Shown: positions 35,300-44,667, counted from the first letter of the stretch. The stretch: DNA of 64,000 nt from Marinobacterium rhizophilum (GCF_024397915.1 NZ_CP073347.1:1240001-1304000), one strand, 5' to 3'. Notes: generated from the letters alone by a model not told the origin. Program-made: numbers and translations.

Positions 35300-36484
35300 T
35301 CAGTCGCGCTCGAACAGGGCCGCAATGCCCTGGCCACCGCCAATGCACAGACTGACCATGGCGTAGCGCCCCTGTACACGCTTGAGCTCGTACAGCGCCT
35401 TGACCGTGATCACCGCACCGGTGGCACCGATCGGATGACCCAGGCCCACACCGCTGCCATTCGGGTTCAGTCGATCAGCCGGCAACTCCAGCTCCCGCGC
35501 CACGGACAGCGCCTGGGCCGCAAAGGCCTCGTTGACCTCGAAAACATCGATATCGCCGACGGCCAGATGGTTGCGCGCCAGGATCTCGCGAATCGCCGGC
35601 ACCGGACCTATGCCCATATATTTGGGCTCGACACCGACGACACTGTAATCCACCAGCCGGCCCAGCACCTCGCGGCCTTCGGCCCTGGCTTTTTCACGGT
35701 CCATCAGCAGCACGGCGGCGGCGGCATCGTTGAGACCGGACGCATTGCCCGCCGTGACGCTGCCATCGCGCCTGAACACCGGTTTCAGCTTCGCCATATC
35801 GGCGACCTCACAGTTCTGGCGAACATGCTCGTCCGTCTCGAACACTTGGGCGCCCTTGCGGCTTTTGAGCTCGATCGGCAGGATTTGCCCGGCAAAGCGT
35901 CCTTCCTCGGTGGCGCGCTGACCACGGCGGTGACTTTCTACCGCCAGCGCATCCTGGTCCTCGCGACTGATGCCGTATTTTTGCGCCAGATTCTCGGCAG
36001 TGACTCCCATATGGATGCTTTCCATCGGGCAGTGCAGTGCAGACGTCATGGCATCCACCATTTCGCCGTTGCCCATGCGCTGGCCGAAACGGGCACTCTG
36101 GAGCCAGTAGGGCGCTCGGCTCATCGATTCGGCACCGCCGGCAACAGCGGTATCGCAAACACCCAGTTCAATCTGCTGGGCGGCGCTAACGATCGCCTGC
36201 AGACCGCTGCCGCAAAGGCGGTTAACCGTCAGGCCAGGGGTCTGTTCCGACAGGCCACCCTTGAGCGCCGCAACCCGCCCCAGGTACATGTCGGCGGGCT
36301 CGCTGTGGATGACGTTGCCAAACACGCACTGCCCTACGCTGTGCGCATCGACACCGGCGCGGCGTACAACTTCGGCCACCAGCCGTGCAGCCAGGTCCGA
36401 TGGTGACTGGTCCTTGAGACTGCCACCAAAACTGCCAATCGCGGTACGTGCGCCGCTGACCACCACCACTTCTCGCTTGTGCAT
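35300..36484 (-). CDS. acetyl-CoA C-acyltransferase (thiolase)
   Basis: A 394-residue thiolase of the PhaA/BktB/AtoB group. The nucleophile Cys91 sits in VNRLCGSGLQA; NEAFAAQ, the HPIGATG histidine and the C-terminal CIGGGQG cysteine complete the active site. It would cleave or form 3-ketoacyl-CoA, ending a beta-oxidation round or consuming acetoacetyl-CoA. In this genome acetoacetate from the keto-acid cleavage enzyme at 4323-5252 is a possible ultimate source (inference). It is paired with the acyl-CoA dehydrogenase just downstream; the short gap of 138 bases has no terminator I can see. Confidence 0.9.
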   Translation of the reverse strand: MHKREVVVVSGARTAIGSFGGSLKDQSPSDLAARLVAEVVRRAGVDAHSVGQCVFGNVIHSEPADMYLGRVAALKGGLSEQTPGLTVNRLCGSGLQAIVSAAQQIELGVCDTAVAGGAESMSRAPYWLQSARFGQRMGNGEMVDAMTSALHCPMESIHMGVTAENLAQKYGISREDQDALAVESHRRGQRATEEGRFAGQILPIELKSRKGAQVFETDEHVRQNCEVADMAKLKPVFRRDGSVTAGNASGLNDAAAAVLLMDREKARAEGREVLGRLVDYSVVGVEPKYMGIGPVPAIREILARNHLAVGDIDVFEVNEAFAAQALSVARELELPADRLNPNGSGVGLGHPIGATGAVITVKALYELKRVQGRYAMVSLCIGGGQGIAALFERD

Positions 36485-36698
36485 CGCTGTTCTCCTGCTC
36501 TCTTGCCGACTTTGTCGCGAGTTTTAGAAACCGTATTCGGACATGGCACCAGTGTGGTCAGGCCGGCCGATATCGACAAGAACAAAACAAGCCGAATATT
36601 TGACATATTCGGTCACACCCGCCGCAGGTAGCGAGTGCCCTCCGGCCTTTGCCACTACACTGATAGCCACAGCAAGGCGATGACACCCGGAGGAAGAC

Positions 36699-37016
36699 AT
36701 GCTGATCAGATTCCACAGCGAGGCCCATGCCGACTTCACCATGTTCGGCGATATCGGCAAACAGCTGATACGCCTGACCGGCCACAGTATCCAGGTGCCG
36801 GGGGCCATCCTGGCGGCAGATGCCAGCACGGCGCTGACACAGCTGAAACAGGCGCTGGAGCAGCCGCCACAGCCGGCCGACGCTCAGAAGACAACGGGCC
36901 CGGACGACGGAGAGTTCGTACCGGCGATCAGCTTGGCGAAACGGGCGTTTCCGTTAATTGAAATGCTCGGCGCCGCTGCCCGCGACGGCAAGGATGTGCT
37001 CTGGGACTACGTCTAG
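36699..37016 (+). CDS. DUF1840 family protein
   Basis: A 105-residue cytoplasmic protein matching the DUF1840 pattern: it begins MLIRFHSEAHADFTMFGDIG, has an Ala/Gln/Pro-rich middle and ends SLAKRAFPLIEMLGAAARDGKDVLWDYV. No function is known for the family. A GGAGGA site lies 6 bases before the ATG. It is a single gene, divergent from the thiolase and convergent with the ModE-like regulator. Confidence 0.85.
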   Translation: MLIRFHSEAHADFTMFGDIGKQLIRLTGHSIQVPGAILAADASTALTQLKQALEQPPQPADAQKTTGPDDGEFVPAISLAKRAFPLIEMLGAAARDGKDVLWDYV

Positions 37017-37211
37017 AAAGGCAACCGCCGCCCGACACAGCAGGCGCCATGCGCCCGGGTCAGACTGCGGTCCGTAATGCGAAAAACGCGCCGGAACAGC
37101 GTGCAGCAGCGGTGCCCCTGGCGGGACCCTGTATGCCCTGGCACCCGTCCGGCAGGACAGCGGCCCCTCTTCCTTCAATAGCAATTACGGTCAACTTTTT
37201 GACAGAAACGG

Positions 37212-38291
37212 TCAGCCCTGCGTGCCTGTTGCGGCGTCAAAGAGTTCATCGATACCGCAGACCTCACCGCACTGGCTGGGCGAATACCCCGGCAGAGCCG
37301 CCACCGCCGACTTGAAGGCCTCGCTTGAAACCAGGTCGATCAGGCGCTGCAGCTTGGGATCGTTCAACGCCTGGCGGTGGCACACGAACAGGTAGTGCTC
37401 GGTGGCCAGCGGCACAAACCCCAGGCCAAACTGGCGCGCCGCCGCCTCGACCCCAAAGCCCGCATCCGCCATGCCGGCGGCGATATAGGCGGCCACCGCC
37501 GAATGGGTGTACTCCTCCAGTTCATAACCCCTGATCTTGCGCACCGACAGTTTGGCATCGCGCAACAGGCCGTCGAGCAGCGCCCGGGTGCCGGAATCCT
37601 TCTGGCGGTTGATAAAGCGCACATCGCTGCGCAACAGGTCAGCAAGGCCCTCGATGCCGTGGGGATTGTCCGGCTTGATCATCAGTCCCTGGTTTCGGGT
37701 AATGAAGCGGATGATGCGGTGACTGCGGGGCTTGAGCAAACGACGATAATTTTTCATCAGGGGCCCACTGATCGCCGCCGTGGGTACGTGAAAGCCGGCC
37801 AGATCACAGGCACCACGATTGAGCGCCGCCAGCGCCTCCTGCGGGCTGCAGTACTGCAGGTCGAGCTGCAGGTCCTGCGCGAAACGCGGCAGCAATGCCA
37901 CCGCATAACCATGGCTGGCATGCAGCCGCAACACCGGCTTTACCCCCTCCAGCAGCTGCTGAATTTCCAGGTTCAGCTCCGACCCCAGGCTTTCGAGCTG
38001 CGGCCCCAGGCGCGCAGCGACGCGCTGTTCGGCCCAGAGCAGCTTCTCCCCCAGGGGTGAAAGCCAGGCGCCGCGTCCCTTCTGCATGTCCACCAGGGCC
38101 ACGCCAAAAAAGTCCGCCCACTTGTTGAGCAGGTTCCAGGCGTGACGGTAGGAAATGCCCAACTCCGCCGCAGCCGCCGTAAGCTTGCCACTCTGGTGCA
38201 CGGCGCTGAGCAGGCCGAACAGCTGAGGGTCGAGCCGGTTGCCGGCCTCGTCGGTAAAGGACCAGGCCGGTGTTATCTGTATTTTTTTCAT
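37212..38291 (-). CDS. ModE-type HTH regulator with periplasmic-binding-like domain (formate dehydrogenase regulator candidate)
   Basis: A 359-residue regulator. Residues 20-110 form a LysR/ModE-like winged helix (HQSGKLTAAAAELGISYRHAWNLLNKW, QKGRGAWLSPLGEKLL). Residues 130-340 form a type-2 periplasmic-binding-like ligand domain (LRLHASHGYAVALLP, FINRQKDSGTRALLDGL, AAYIAAGMADAGFGVEAAARQFGLGFVPL). This domain pair occurs in molybdate-responsive or formate-dehydrogenase-linked regulators. It is divergent from fdsG, and two identical-architecture palindromes lie in the shared region, one covering its own start codon. It probably controls the fds operon and itself, perhaps sensing molybdate, tungstate or formate (inference). 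Confidence 0.8.
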   Translation of the reverse strand: MKKIQITPAWSFTDEAGNRLDPQLFGLLSAVHQSGKLTAAAAELGISYRHAWNLLNKWADFFGVALVDMQKGRGAWLSPLGEKLLWAEQRVAARLGPQLESLGSELNLEIQQLLEGVKPVLRLHASHGYAVALLPRFAQDLQLDLQYCSPQEALAALNRGACDLAGFHVPTAAISGPLMKNYRRLLKPRSHRIIRFITRNQGLMIKPDNPHGIEGLADLLRSDVRFINRQKDSGTRALLDGLLRDAKLSVRKIRGYELEEYTHSAVAAYIAAGMADAGFGVEAAARQFGLGFVPLATEHYLFVCHRQALNDPKLQRLIDLVSSEAFKSAVAALPGYSPSQCGEVCGIDELFDAATGTQG

Positions 38292-38309
38292 ATGAACTTT
38301 ATTTCATAT
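38290..38309. promoter_or_regulatory. palindromic operator candidate 1 (regulator side)
   Basis: ATATGAA and TTCATAT form a perfect 7-bp dyad with a 6-base spacer. It overlaps the start codon of the ModE-like regulator, so binding could repress that gene. It has the same layout as the second site at 38370-38389. Confidence 0.6.
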
Positions 38310-38369
38310 TTTGTGTTTGACCCAGCAATGCTAACTTTGCCGCATTCCAAATGGAAACATAATCATAAA

Positions 38370-38389
38370 ATATGCACCACGTTGCATAT
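38370..38389. promoter_or_regulatory. palindromic operator candidate 2 (fdsG side)
   Basis: ATATGCA and TGCATAT form a perfect 7-bp dyad with a 6-base spacer, 28 bases upstream of the fdsG start codon. It shares the ATATGMA-N6-TKCATAT pattern with the first site, whose centre is exactly 80 bases away. The N6 dyad layout is like that of ModE boxes. Confidence 0.6.
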
Positions 38390-38417
38390 ATTAACGATAA
38401 GAGCCCAGGTGAATGCA

Positions 38418-38909
38418 ATGAGCGGCCTCCCCCAGTGGACCCCCGAGTTGATCCAAGCAGAAATTGACGCCCTGAAACACAAGCCCGGCGCCCTGCTGCC
38501 CATCCTGCACGCCATTCAGGACAAGTTTGGCTACGTGCCCCCCGAGGCCGTACCCCAGATCGGCGATGCGCTGCAGCAGACCCGCGCCGAAGTCCACGGC
38601 GTGATCAGTTTTTACCACCACTTTCGCACGGCAGCGCCCGGTACTCATACGCTGCAAATCTGTCGCGCCGAAGCCTGCCAGTCCATGGGTTCGCGCGCAC
38701 TGGAGGCCCACGCCAAGGCCAGCCTGGGTGTCGATTACCACGGCACCACGGCAGATCGCGAGATTACCCTGGAGCCGGTGTACTGCCTGGGCAACTGCGC
38801 CTGCGCACCCTCGGTGCGTATCGGTGACGACATCCACGGTCGGGTCACACCCGAGAAGCTGGACCGCCTGGTAAGCCGCATGACCACCCGTGCCCTGGAG
38901 TTGAAATAA
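38418..38909 (+). CDS. fdsG: NAD-dependent formate dehydrogenase gamma subunit
   Basis: A 163-residue NuoE-like subunit carrying a [2Fe-2S] cluster. The cluster Cys residues are in CRAEACQSMG and CLGNCACAPS. ILHAIQDKFGYVP and HGVISFYHHFR are family marks. The ATG at 38418 is used because AGGTGA lies 5 bases upstream; the open frame extends further back without support. It is the first gene of the fds operon and ends one base into the fdsB start. It passes electrons between the alpha subunit and the FMN-containing beta subunit in the soluble cytoplasmic complex. Confidence 0.95.
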   Translation: MSGLPQWTPELIQAEIDALKHKPGALLPILHAIQDKFGYVPPEAVPQIGDALQQTRAEVHGVISFYHHFRTAAPGTHTLQICRAEACQSMGSRALEAHAKASLGVDYHGTTADREITLEPVYCLGNCACAPSVRIGDDIHGRVTPEKLDRLVSRMTTRALELK

Positions 38910-40444
38910 TGACGACGCGCATTTTTGTCCCCTGCGATACCACAGCACTGGCCATGGGCGCCGACACCGTTGCCGCCGAGCTCGCGCAGCAGGCACGCAG
39001 TCGCGGTGCCCAGGTTGAAATCATTCGTAACGGTTCACGCGGCCTGTTCTGGCTCGAACCCCTGGTGGAAGTCGAAACCCCGGACGGGCGTATTGGCTTT
39101 GGCCCGGTGGAGGCAGACGATGTCGCCGCCCTGGTGGACGCCGGCCTGTTCGAGGGCAATGCGCAGCATCCGCTCGCCCTGGGCCTGGTCGAGGAGATTC
39201 CGTTTCTCAAAAACCAGCAGCGCCTGACCTTCGCCCGCGCCGGTATCACGGACCCTGTATCCATCGAGGATTACCGGGCGCTGGACGGTTTCAGCGGCCT
39301 GGAAAAAGCCCTGCAGCTGGATGGCCAGCAGATCGTCGACGAAATCAAGGCCTCTGGCCTGCGCGGGCGCGGCGGTGCGGCCTTCCCCACGGGCATCAAA
39401 TGGCAGACGGTACTGAACGCACCGGCCGAGCAGAAATACATCGTCTGCAACGCCGACGAAGGCGATTCCGGCACCTTCGCCGACCGCATGGTGATGGAAT
39501 GCGACCCCTACATGCTGATCGAGGGCATGGCGATTGCGGGCCTTGCGGTCGATGCCACCCAGGGTTACATCTACCTGAGATCCGAATACCCGGTGGCACA
39601 CCGGCTGATGAACCAGGCTATCGAGCGCGCCTATGCCGCCGGCTACCTGGGTGACAACCTGATGGGCAGCGGCAAGCGCTTCGACCTGGAAGTGCGTCTG
39701 GGTGCCGGTGCATACATCTGCGGCGAAGAGACCTCCCTGCTCGAAAGCCTCGAAGGCAAACGTGGCCTGGTGCGTGCCAAGCCGCCACTGCCGGCCATCG
39801 TCGGGCTCTTCGGCAAGCCCACCGTGGTCAACAACGTGCTGTCCCTGGCGGCCGTGCCCTTCATCATGGACAAGGGCGGCGAAACCTACGCCAGCTACGG
39901 CATGGGGCGCTCGCTGGGCACCCTGCCGATGCAGCTGGCGGGCAACGTCAAGCGTGGCGGCCTGATCGAGCTGGCCTTTGGCGCCACCCTGCGCCAGCTG
40001 ATGGAAGACTTTGGCGGCGGCACTTTTTCGGGCCGTGCGCTGCGCGCGGTGCAGGTGGGTGGCCCGCTGGGCGCCTACCTGCCCGAAAGCCAGTGGGATA
40101 CGCCGCTGGACTATGAATCCTTTGCCGCCGTGGGCGCGGTGCTGGGTCATGGCGGCGTGGTGATGTTCGACGATACTGTAGACATGGGCGAGCAGGCGCG
40201 GTTCTCGATGGAGTTCTGTGTCGTTGAATCCTGCGGCAAGTGCACCCCCTGCCGTATCGGTTCGACCCGCGGCGTCGAGGTCATCGACCGTATCCGCGCC
40301 AACGACAACCGCGACGCCAACCTCGAACTGCTGGCGGACCTCTGCGACACCATGGTGGACGGCTCCCTCTGTGCCATGGGCGGCATGACGCCGTTTCCGG
40401 TACAGAGCGTCATGAAGCACTTCCCTGAAGACCTGCAGCGCTAA
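38909..40444 (+). CDS. fdsB: NAD-dependent formate dehydrogenase beta subunit
   Basis: A 511-residue NuoF-like flavoprotein that reduces NAD+. A thioredoxin-like N-terminal part (about 1-120) precedes the FMN/NAD module with GLRGRGGAAFPTGIKW and CNADEGDSGTFADR. The [4Fe-4S] site is ESCGKCTPCRIGS near the C-terminus. Length is as expected for FdsB. It overlaps fdsG by one base and lies 20 bases upstream of fdsA, so the subunits should be made in step. Confidence 0.95.
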   Translation: MTTRIFVPCDTTALAMGADTVAAELAQQARSRGAQVEIIRNGSRGLFWLEPLVEVETPDGRIGFGPVEADDVAALVDAGLFEGNAQHPLALGLVEEIPFLKNQQRLTFARAGITDPVSIEDYRALDGFSGLEKALQLDGQQIVDEIKASGLRGRGGAAFPTGIKWQTVLNAPAEQKYIVCNADEGDSGTFADRMVMECDPYMLIEGMAIAGLAVDATQGYIYLRSEYPVAHRLMNQAIERAYAAGYLGDNLMGSGKRFDLEVRLGAGAYICGEETSLLESLEGKRGLVRAKPPLPAIVGLFGKPTVVNNVLSLAAVPFIMDKGGETYASYGMGRSLGTLPMQLAGNVKRGGLIELAFGATLRQLMEDFGGGTFSGRALRAVQVGGPLGAYLPESQWDTPLDYESFAAVGAVLGHGGVVMFDDTVDMGEQARFSMEFCVVESCGKCTPCRIGSTRGVEVIDRIRANDNRDANLELLADLCDTMVDGSLCAMGGMTPFPVQSVMKHFPEDLQR

Positions 40445-40464
40445 GCTGGGCGGAGACTAGAATC

Positions 40465-43338
40465 ATGTTGCAACATTTTGATCCCAGCAAAGACTACGGC
40501 ACCCCGGCGCGCCTGTCCGAAACCCTGGTAACGCTGGAAATCGACGGCGTACAGGTCAGCGTACCCGAAGGCACCTCAGTGATGCGCGCGGCCTCCCTGC
40601 ACGACATCAACATTCCCAAGCTCTGCGCGACGGACAACCTGGAAGCCTTCGGCTCCTGCCGTCTGTGCGCCGTGCAGATCGAAGGTCGCCGTGGTTACCC
40701 GGCTTCCTGCACGACACCGGCCGAAGCCGGCATGAAGGTCAGCACCCAGAACGGCAAGCTGGCCAAGCTGCGCCGCAATATCATGGAGCTGTACATCTCC
40801 GACCACCCGCTGGACTGCCTGACCTGCCCGGCCAACGGCGACTGCGAACTGCAGGACATGGCCGGTGCCGTGGGCCTGCGGGACGTGCGTTACGGCTTTG
40901 ACGGTGAAAACCACCTGGACGCCGAGACCGACAGCTCCAACCCCTATTTCAGCTTCGATGCCAGCAAGTGCATCGTCTGCTCGCGCTGCGTGCGTGCCTG
41001 CGAAGACGTCCAGGGCACCTTCGCCCTGACCATCGAGGGCCGAGGCTTCGACTCCAAGGTCGCCGCCGGCCAGGGTGGCGACTTCATGAGTTCGGACTGC
41101 GTCTCCTGCGGCGCCTGCGTCCAGGCCTGCCCGACCTCCACCCTGATGGAAAAGAGCGTGATCGACGCCGGCCAGCCGGAACACAGCGTCGTCACCACCT
41201 GCGCCTACTGCGGTGTCGGCTGCTCCTTCAAGGCAGAAATGAAGGGTGACCAGGTGATCCGCATGGTGCCCTACAAGGGCGGTGATGCGAACCACGGTCA
41301 TTCCTGCGTCAAGGGCCGTTTCGCCTTTGGTTACGCCACCCACGCCGACCGCATCAAGCAGCCGATGATCCGTGACTCCATCGACCAGCCCTGGCGCGAA
41401 GTCAGCTGGGAAGAGGCCATCGGCTTCGCCGCCCGTCGCCTGAAGGAAGTCCAGGGCAAGTACGGCCGCGAAAGCATCGGCGGCATTACGTCCTCGCGCT
41501 GCACCAACGAAGAAACCTACCTGGTGCAGAAACTGGTACGCGCAGGCTTTCGCAACAACAACACCGACACCTGTGCCCGTGTCTGCCACTCCCCCACCGG
41601 TTTTGGCTTGAAAGCCACCCTGGGCGAGTCCGCCGGCACCCAGACCTTCGACTCGGTGATGCAGTCCGATGTAATTATCGTGATCGGCGCCAACCCCACC
41701 GACGCCCACCCGGTGTTCGGCTCGCTGATGCGCAAGCGTCTGCGTGAAGGTGCCGAACTGATCGTGGCCGACCCGCGTAAAATCGATCTGCTGAAAACGC
41801 CGCACCTGAAGGATGCCCAGCACCTGCCGCTGCGCCCGGGTACCAACGTCGCCCTGATCAATGCCCTGGCCCACACCATCATTGACGAAGGCCTGGAAGA
41901 CAGCGCCTTTATCGCCTCGCGTTGCGACGACAAGGGCTACCAGGCCTGGCGCAGTTTTATCAGCGATGTTCGCAACTCCCCCGAGCAGATGGAGTCCGTC
42001 ACCGGCGTGGCCGCCGAGGCGGTACGCCGCGCGGCCCGCACCTATGCCAAGGCCCCCAACGGCGCCATCTACTACGGCCTGGGCGTGACCGAGCACAGCC
42101 AGGGTTCCACCATGGTCATGGGCATTGCCAACCTGGCGCTGGCCACCGGCAACATCGGCCGTGAAGGCGTGGGCGTCAACCCGCTGCGCGGCCAGAACAA
42201 CGTCCAGGGTTCCTGCGACATGGGCTCCTTCCCCCATGAACTGCCGGGTTACCAGCACGTCTCCGACGACAGCGCCCGCGCCCGCTTTGAGCAGGTCTGG
42301 GGCGTGACCCTGGACGACGAGCCGGGCCTGCGCATTCCCAACATGTTCGACTCGGCCATCGCCGGCACCTTCAAGGCGCTTTACGTGCAGGGCGAAGACA
42401 TCGCCCAGTCCGACCCCAACACGCACCACGTTGAGGCGGCACTCAAGTCGCTCGACTGCCTGATCGTGCAGGATATCTTCCTCAACGAAACGGCCAAGTT
42501 CGCCCATGTGCTGCTGCCGGGCTCCTCCTTCCTCGAGAAGAACGGCACCTTCACCAACGCGGAACGGCGCATCAACCGCGTGCGCAAGGTCATGCCCGCC
42601 ATCGCCGGCAAGGAAGACTGGGAAGTGACCCAGGACCTGGCCAATGCGCTGGGCTACCCGATGAACTACAGCCACCCGTCCGAGATCATGGACGAGATCG
42701 CCAGCCTGACCCCGACCTTTACCGGCGTCAGCTACGATCGACTGGAAGAACTGGGCAGCATCCAGTGGCCCTGCAATGACCAGCACCCGGACGGCATGCC
42801 CACCATGCATGTCGAGGACTTCCCCATTGGCCGGGGCCAGTTCGCCATTACCGAGTACGTCGCTACCGAGGAGCGCACCAACCGTCGCTTCCCGCTGCTG
42901 CTGACCACCGGTCGCATCCTGTCGCAGTACAACGTGGGTGCCCAGACACGCCGTACCGAGAACCAGGCCTGGCACGACGAGGACGTACTGGAAGTGCATC
43001 CGTCGGACGCCGAACTGCGCGGTATTTCGGACGGCGACTGGCTGGGCATTTCCAGCCGTGCCGGCCAGACGGTACTGCGCGCCCGCATCAGCGATCGCAT
43101 GCTGCCGGGCGTGGTGTACACCACCTTCCACCACCCGGGCAGTGGCGCCAACGTCATCACCACCGACAGCTCGGACTGGGCCACCAACTGCCCCGAGTAC
43201 AAGGTGACCGCGGTGCAGGTCGAGAAGGTCAGCCAGCCGTCTGAATGGCAGCAGAACTTCCAGGCCTTCGAGAAGCTGCAGCACCAGCTGCTCAAGGGCG
43301 ATGCCGCCACCCTTGCCAGCGGTAACGGAGCCGGCTGA
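40465..43338 (+). CDS. fdsA: NAD-dependent formate dehydrogenase alpha subunit (molybdenum/bis-MGD)
   Basis: A 957-residue catalytic subunit that oxidises formate to CO2. Order: [2Fe-2S] ferredoxin domain (CATDNLEAFGSCRLC), an HDLC-type [4Fe-4S] region (CLTCPANGDCELQ), two ferredoxin-like [4Fe-4S] clusters (CIVCSRCVRAC and CVSCGACVQAC), a further cluster at CAYCGVGC, then the molybdopterin domains. The active-site metal ligand is Cys370 in NTDTCARVCHSP, a Cys rather than selenocysteine. The C-terminal MopB domain ends with YKVTAVQVEKV. It is the largest gene of the operon and its stop overlaps the fdhD start. Confidence 0.95.
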   Translation: MLQHFDPSKDYGTPARLSETLVTLEIDGVQVSVPEGTSVMRAASLHDINIPKLCATDNLEAFGSCRLCAVQIEGRRGYPASCTTPAEAGMKVSTQNGKLAKLRRNIMELYISDHPLDCLTCPANGDCELQDMAGAVGLRDVRYGFDGENHLDAETDSSNPYFSFDASKCIVCSRCVRACEDVQGTFALTIEGRGFDSKVAAGQGGDFMSSDCVSCGACVQACPTSTLMEKSVIDAGQPEHSVVTTCAYCGVGCSFKAEMKGDQVIRMVPYKGGDANHGHSCVKGRFAFGYATHADRIKQPMIRDSIDQPWREVSWEEAIGFAARRLKEVQGKYGRESIGGITSSRCTNEETYLVQKLVRAGFRNNNTDTCARVCHSPTGFGLKATLGESAGTQTFDSVMQSDVIIVIGANPTDAHPVFGSLMRKRLREGAELIVADPRKIDLLKTPHLKDAQHLPLRPGTNVALINALAHTIIDEGLEDSAFIASRCDDKGYQAWRSFISDVRNSPEQMESVTGVAAEAVRRAARTYAKAPNGAIYYGLGVTEHSQGSTMVMGIANLALATGNIGREGVGVNPLRGQNNVQGSCDMGSFPHELPGYQHVSDDSARARFEQVWGVTLDDEPGLRIPNMFDSAIAGTFKALYVQGEDIAQSDPNTHHVEAALKSLDCLIVQDIFLNETAKFAHVLLPGSSFLEKNGTFTNAERRINRVRKVMPAIAGKEDWEVTQDLANALGYPMNYSHPSEIMDEIASLTPTFTGVSYDRLEELGSIQWPCNDQHPDGMPTMHVEDFPIGRGQFAITEYVATEERTNRRFPLLLTTGRILSQYNVGAQTRRTENQAWHDEDVLEVHPSDAELRGISDGDWLGISSRAGQTVLRARISDRMLPGVVYTTFHHPGSGANVITTDSSDWATNCPEYKVTAVQVEKVSQPSEWQQNFQAFEKLQHQLLKGDAATLASGNGAG

Positions 43339-44198
43339 TGGGCAGCAAGGCCCCCGGCAGCCGCGAGGCCCGCGTCGACATTCGCATGAATGCAGGCGCC
43401 ACCGGTAGCCAGGCACAGCAGGCCACGGACTGCATTGCCGAGGAAGTGCCGGTGGCGCTGGTCTTCAACGGCATATCCCATGCCGTCATGATGGCCAGCC
43501 CGTCGGACCTCGATGATTTTGCCCTGGGCTTCAGCCTGACCGAAGGCATCCTGCAACACCCCGATGAGCTCTACGACATCGAGGTTGTGCAGGAGGCCCG
43601 CGGCATCAGCGTGCAAATGCAGATCAGCGCCCAGCGCCTGGCCCAGCTCAAGCAGGCCCGGCGCAACCTGACCGGGCGCACCGGCTGTGGCCTCTGCGGT
43701 ACTGAGTCGCTGGAACAGGCGATTCGGCCCATCGCCCGGGTACAGGCACCCAAACTGTCGGACCAGGCCATTCAGCGCGCCCTGGCGGATCTGCAGCAGC
43801 ACCAGCCGCTGCAGGGCCTGACCGGGGCCAGCCACGGCGCCGCCTGGTGCAATGCTGACGGCGAGATTCTGCTGGCACGCGAAGACGTCGGGCGCCACAA
43901 CGCGCTTGATAAACTGATCGGTGCCCTGATCAAGGCCAGACTGCCGCTGGAAAACGGCTTTGCGCTGGTATCCAGCCGGGCCAGCTACGAGATGGTGCAA
44001 AAAAGCTGCAGTGCCGGCATTGGCGCCCTGGTCGCCGTCTCGGCGCCCACGGCCCTGGCCATCGAACAGGCGCAGCAGGCAGGCCTCATGCTGGTGGGCT
44101 TTGCCCGCCCCGGCCGGCACGTGATCTACCATCCTGGCAACCAGGGTCAACCGGAAAACACCCCTCATTCGCTCAACCCCGCCCGCGCGGCGAGTTAA
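43338..44198 (+). CDS. fdhD: formate dehydrogenase accessory sulfurtransferase
   Basis: A 286-residue FdhD protein that transfers sulfur to the molybdenum cofactor, a step needed for FdsA activity. The catalytic pair C117-G-L-C120 lies in RTGCGLCGTES. ALVFNGISHAVMMASPSDLDDFALGFSLTEG and the later EDVGRHNALDKLIG and SSRASYEMVQK segments are typical. The start overlaps the fdsA stop by one base. Its place inside the operon, between fdsA and fdsD, matches other fds operons. Confidence 0.95.
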   Translation: MGSKAPGSREARVDIRMNAGATGSQAQQATDCIAEEVPVALVFNGISHAVMMASPSDLDDFALGFSLTEGILQHPDELYDIEVVQEARGISVQMQISAQRLAQLKQARRNLTGRTGCGLCGTESLEQAIRPIARVQAPKLSDQAIQRALADLQQHQPLQGLTGASHGAAWCNADGEILLAREDVGRHNALDKLIGALIKARLPLENGFALVSSRASYEMVQKSCSAGIGALVAVSAPTALAIEQAQQAGLMLVGFARPGRHVIYHPGNQGQPENTPHSLNPARAAS

Positions 44199-44209
44199 GG
44201 ACAGAGTCC

Positions 44210-44458
44210 ATGAACCAGCTCGATACCCTGATCCACATGGCGAACCAGATCGCCGACAACAACAGCCACTACGGCACCCAGCAAGAAGCCGCCGAGCGCG
44301 TGGCCGCGCACCTGAAGAAATTCTGGGCGCGCAGCATGAAGCAGCAGATCATCGGCTACCTGCAGGATGACGGCAGCAATCTCACCCCCCTGGCCCGGAT
44401 TGCCATCGAGCAGATGATGACAACGCTGCGGCCTGAGCCGGCCGATCTTGCGGGCTAG
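44210..44458 (+). CDS. fdsD: formate dehydrogenase delta subunit
   Basis: An 82-residue FdsD protein, a small helical protein associated with the molybdenum formate dehydrogenase complex. It contains HMANQIADNN, AERVAAHLKKFWARSMKQQI and the closing LTPLARIAIEQM. It is the last gene of the operon, 11 bases after fdhD. FdsD's exact role is unknown in general; it is thought to help assembly or stability. Confidence 0.9.
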   Translation: MNQLDTLIHMANQIADNNSHYGTQQEAAERVAAHLKKFWARSMKQQIIGYLQDDGSNLTPLARIAIEQMMTTLRPEPADLAG

Positions 44459-44667
44459 GGACTGAGGGGCAAGGTGGAAGGAGCAAGGTGAAAGGGGCAA
44501 GGTGTGGTGAGACCACACGGGTGTAGCCCGCCAGCATTCACAACTGACCGGCACACTACCCCTCCTGCAACGGGACATGAACGCCTGATAATCACATCAG
44601 GCGTGGGTGGCAAACCTACAGCCACTGCCGCTTGAGCAGCCCGCCAGACCCTACAGTTTTGGCGCCT
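44459..44667. other. gene-free region after the fds operon
   Basis: It holds G/A-rich imperfect repeats of GCAAGGTG near 44469-44503, a small dyad GTGTGGT-GAG-ACCACAC at 44502-44518 and a REP-like hairpin at 44580-44606. No open frame is convincing. No classical T-run terminator is seen for fdsD. Confidence 0.5.
44580..44606. repeat. REP-like hairpin, second copy
   Basis: The arms ACGCCTGAT and ATCAGGCGT enclose a 6-base loop. The arms and flanks match the hairpin at 26562-26600; the loop differs. Both lie in the 3' gap of an operon. Confidence 0.5.

Noticed and set aside
38142..38417. N-terminal extension of FdsG from 38142
   Set aside because: It would run through the regulator gene start and both palindromes; the family N-terminus starts at 38418.
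40576..43416. Very long antisense open frame (946 codons) opposite fdsA
   Set aside because: The plus strand is a clear FdsA with all cluster and cofactor motifs. The antisense frame is a by-product of GC-rich codon use and has no recognisable domain or ribosome site.
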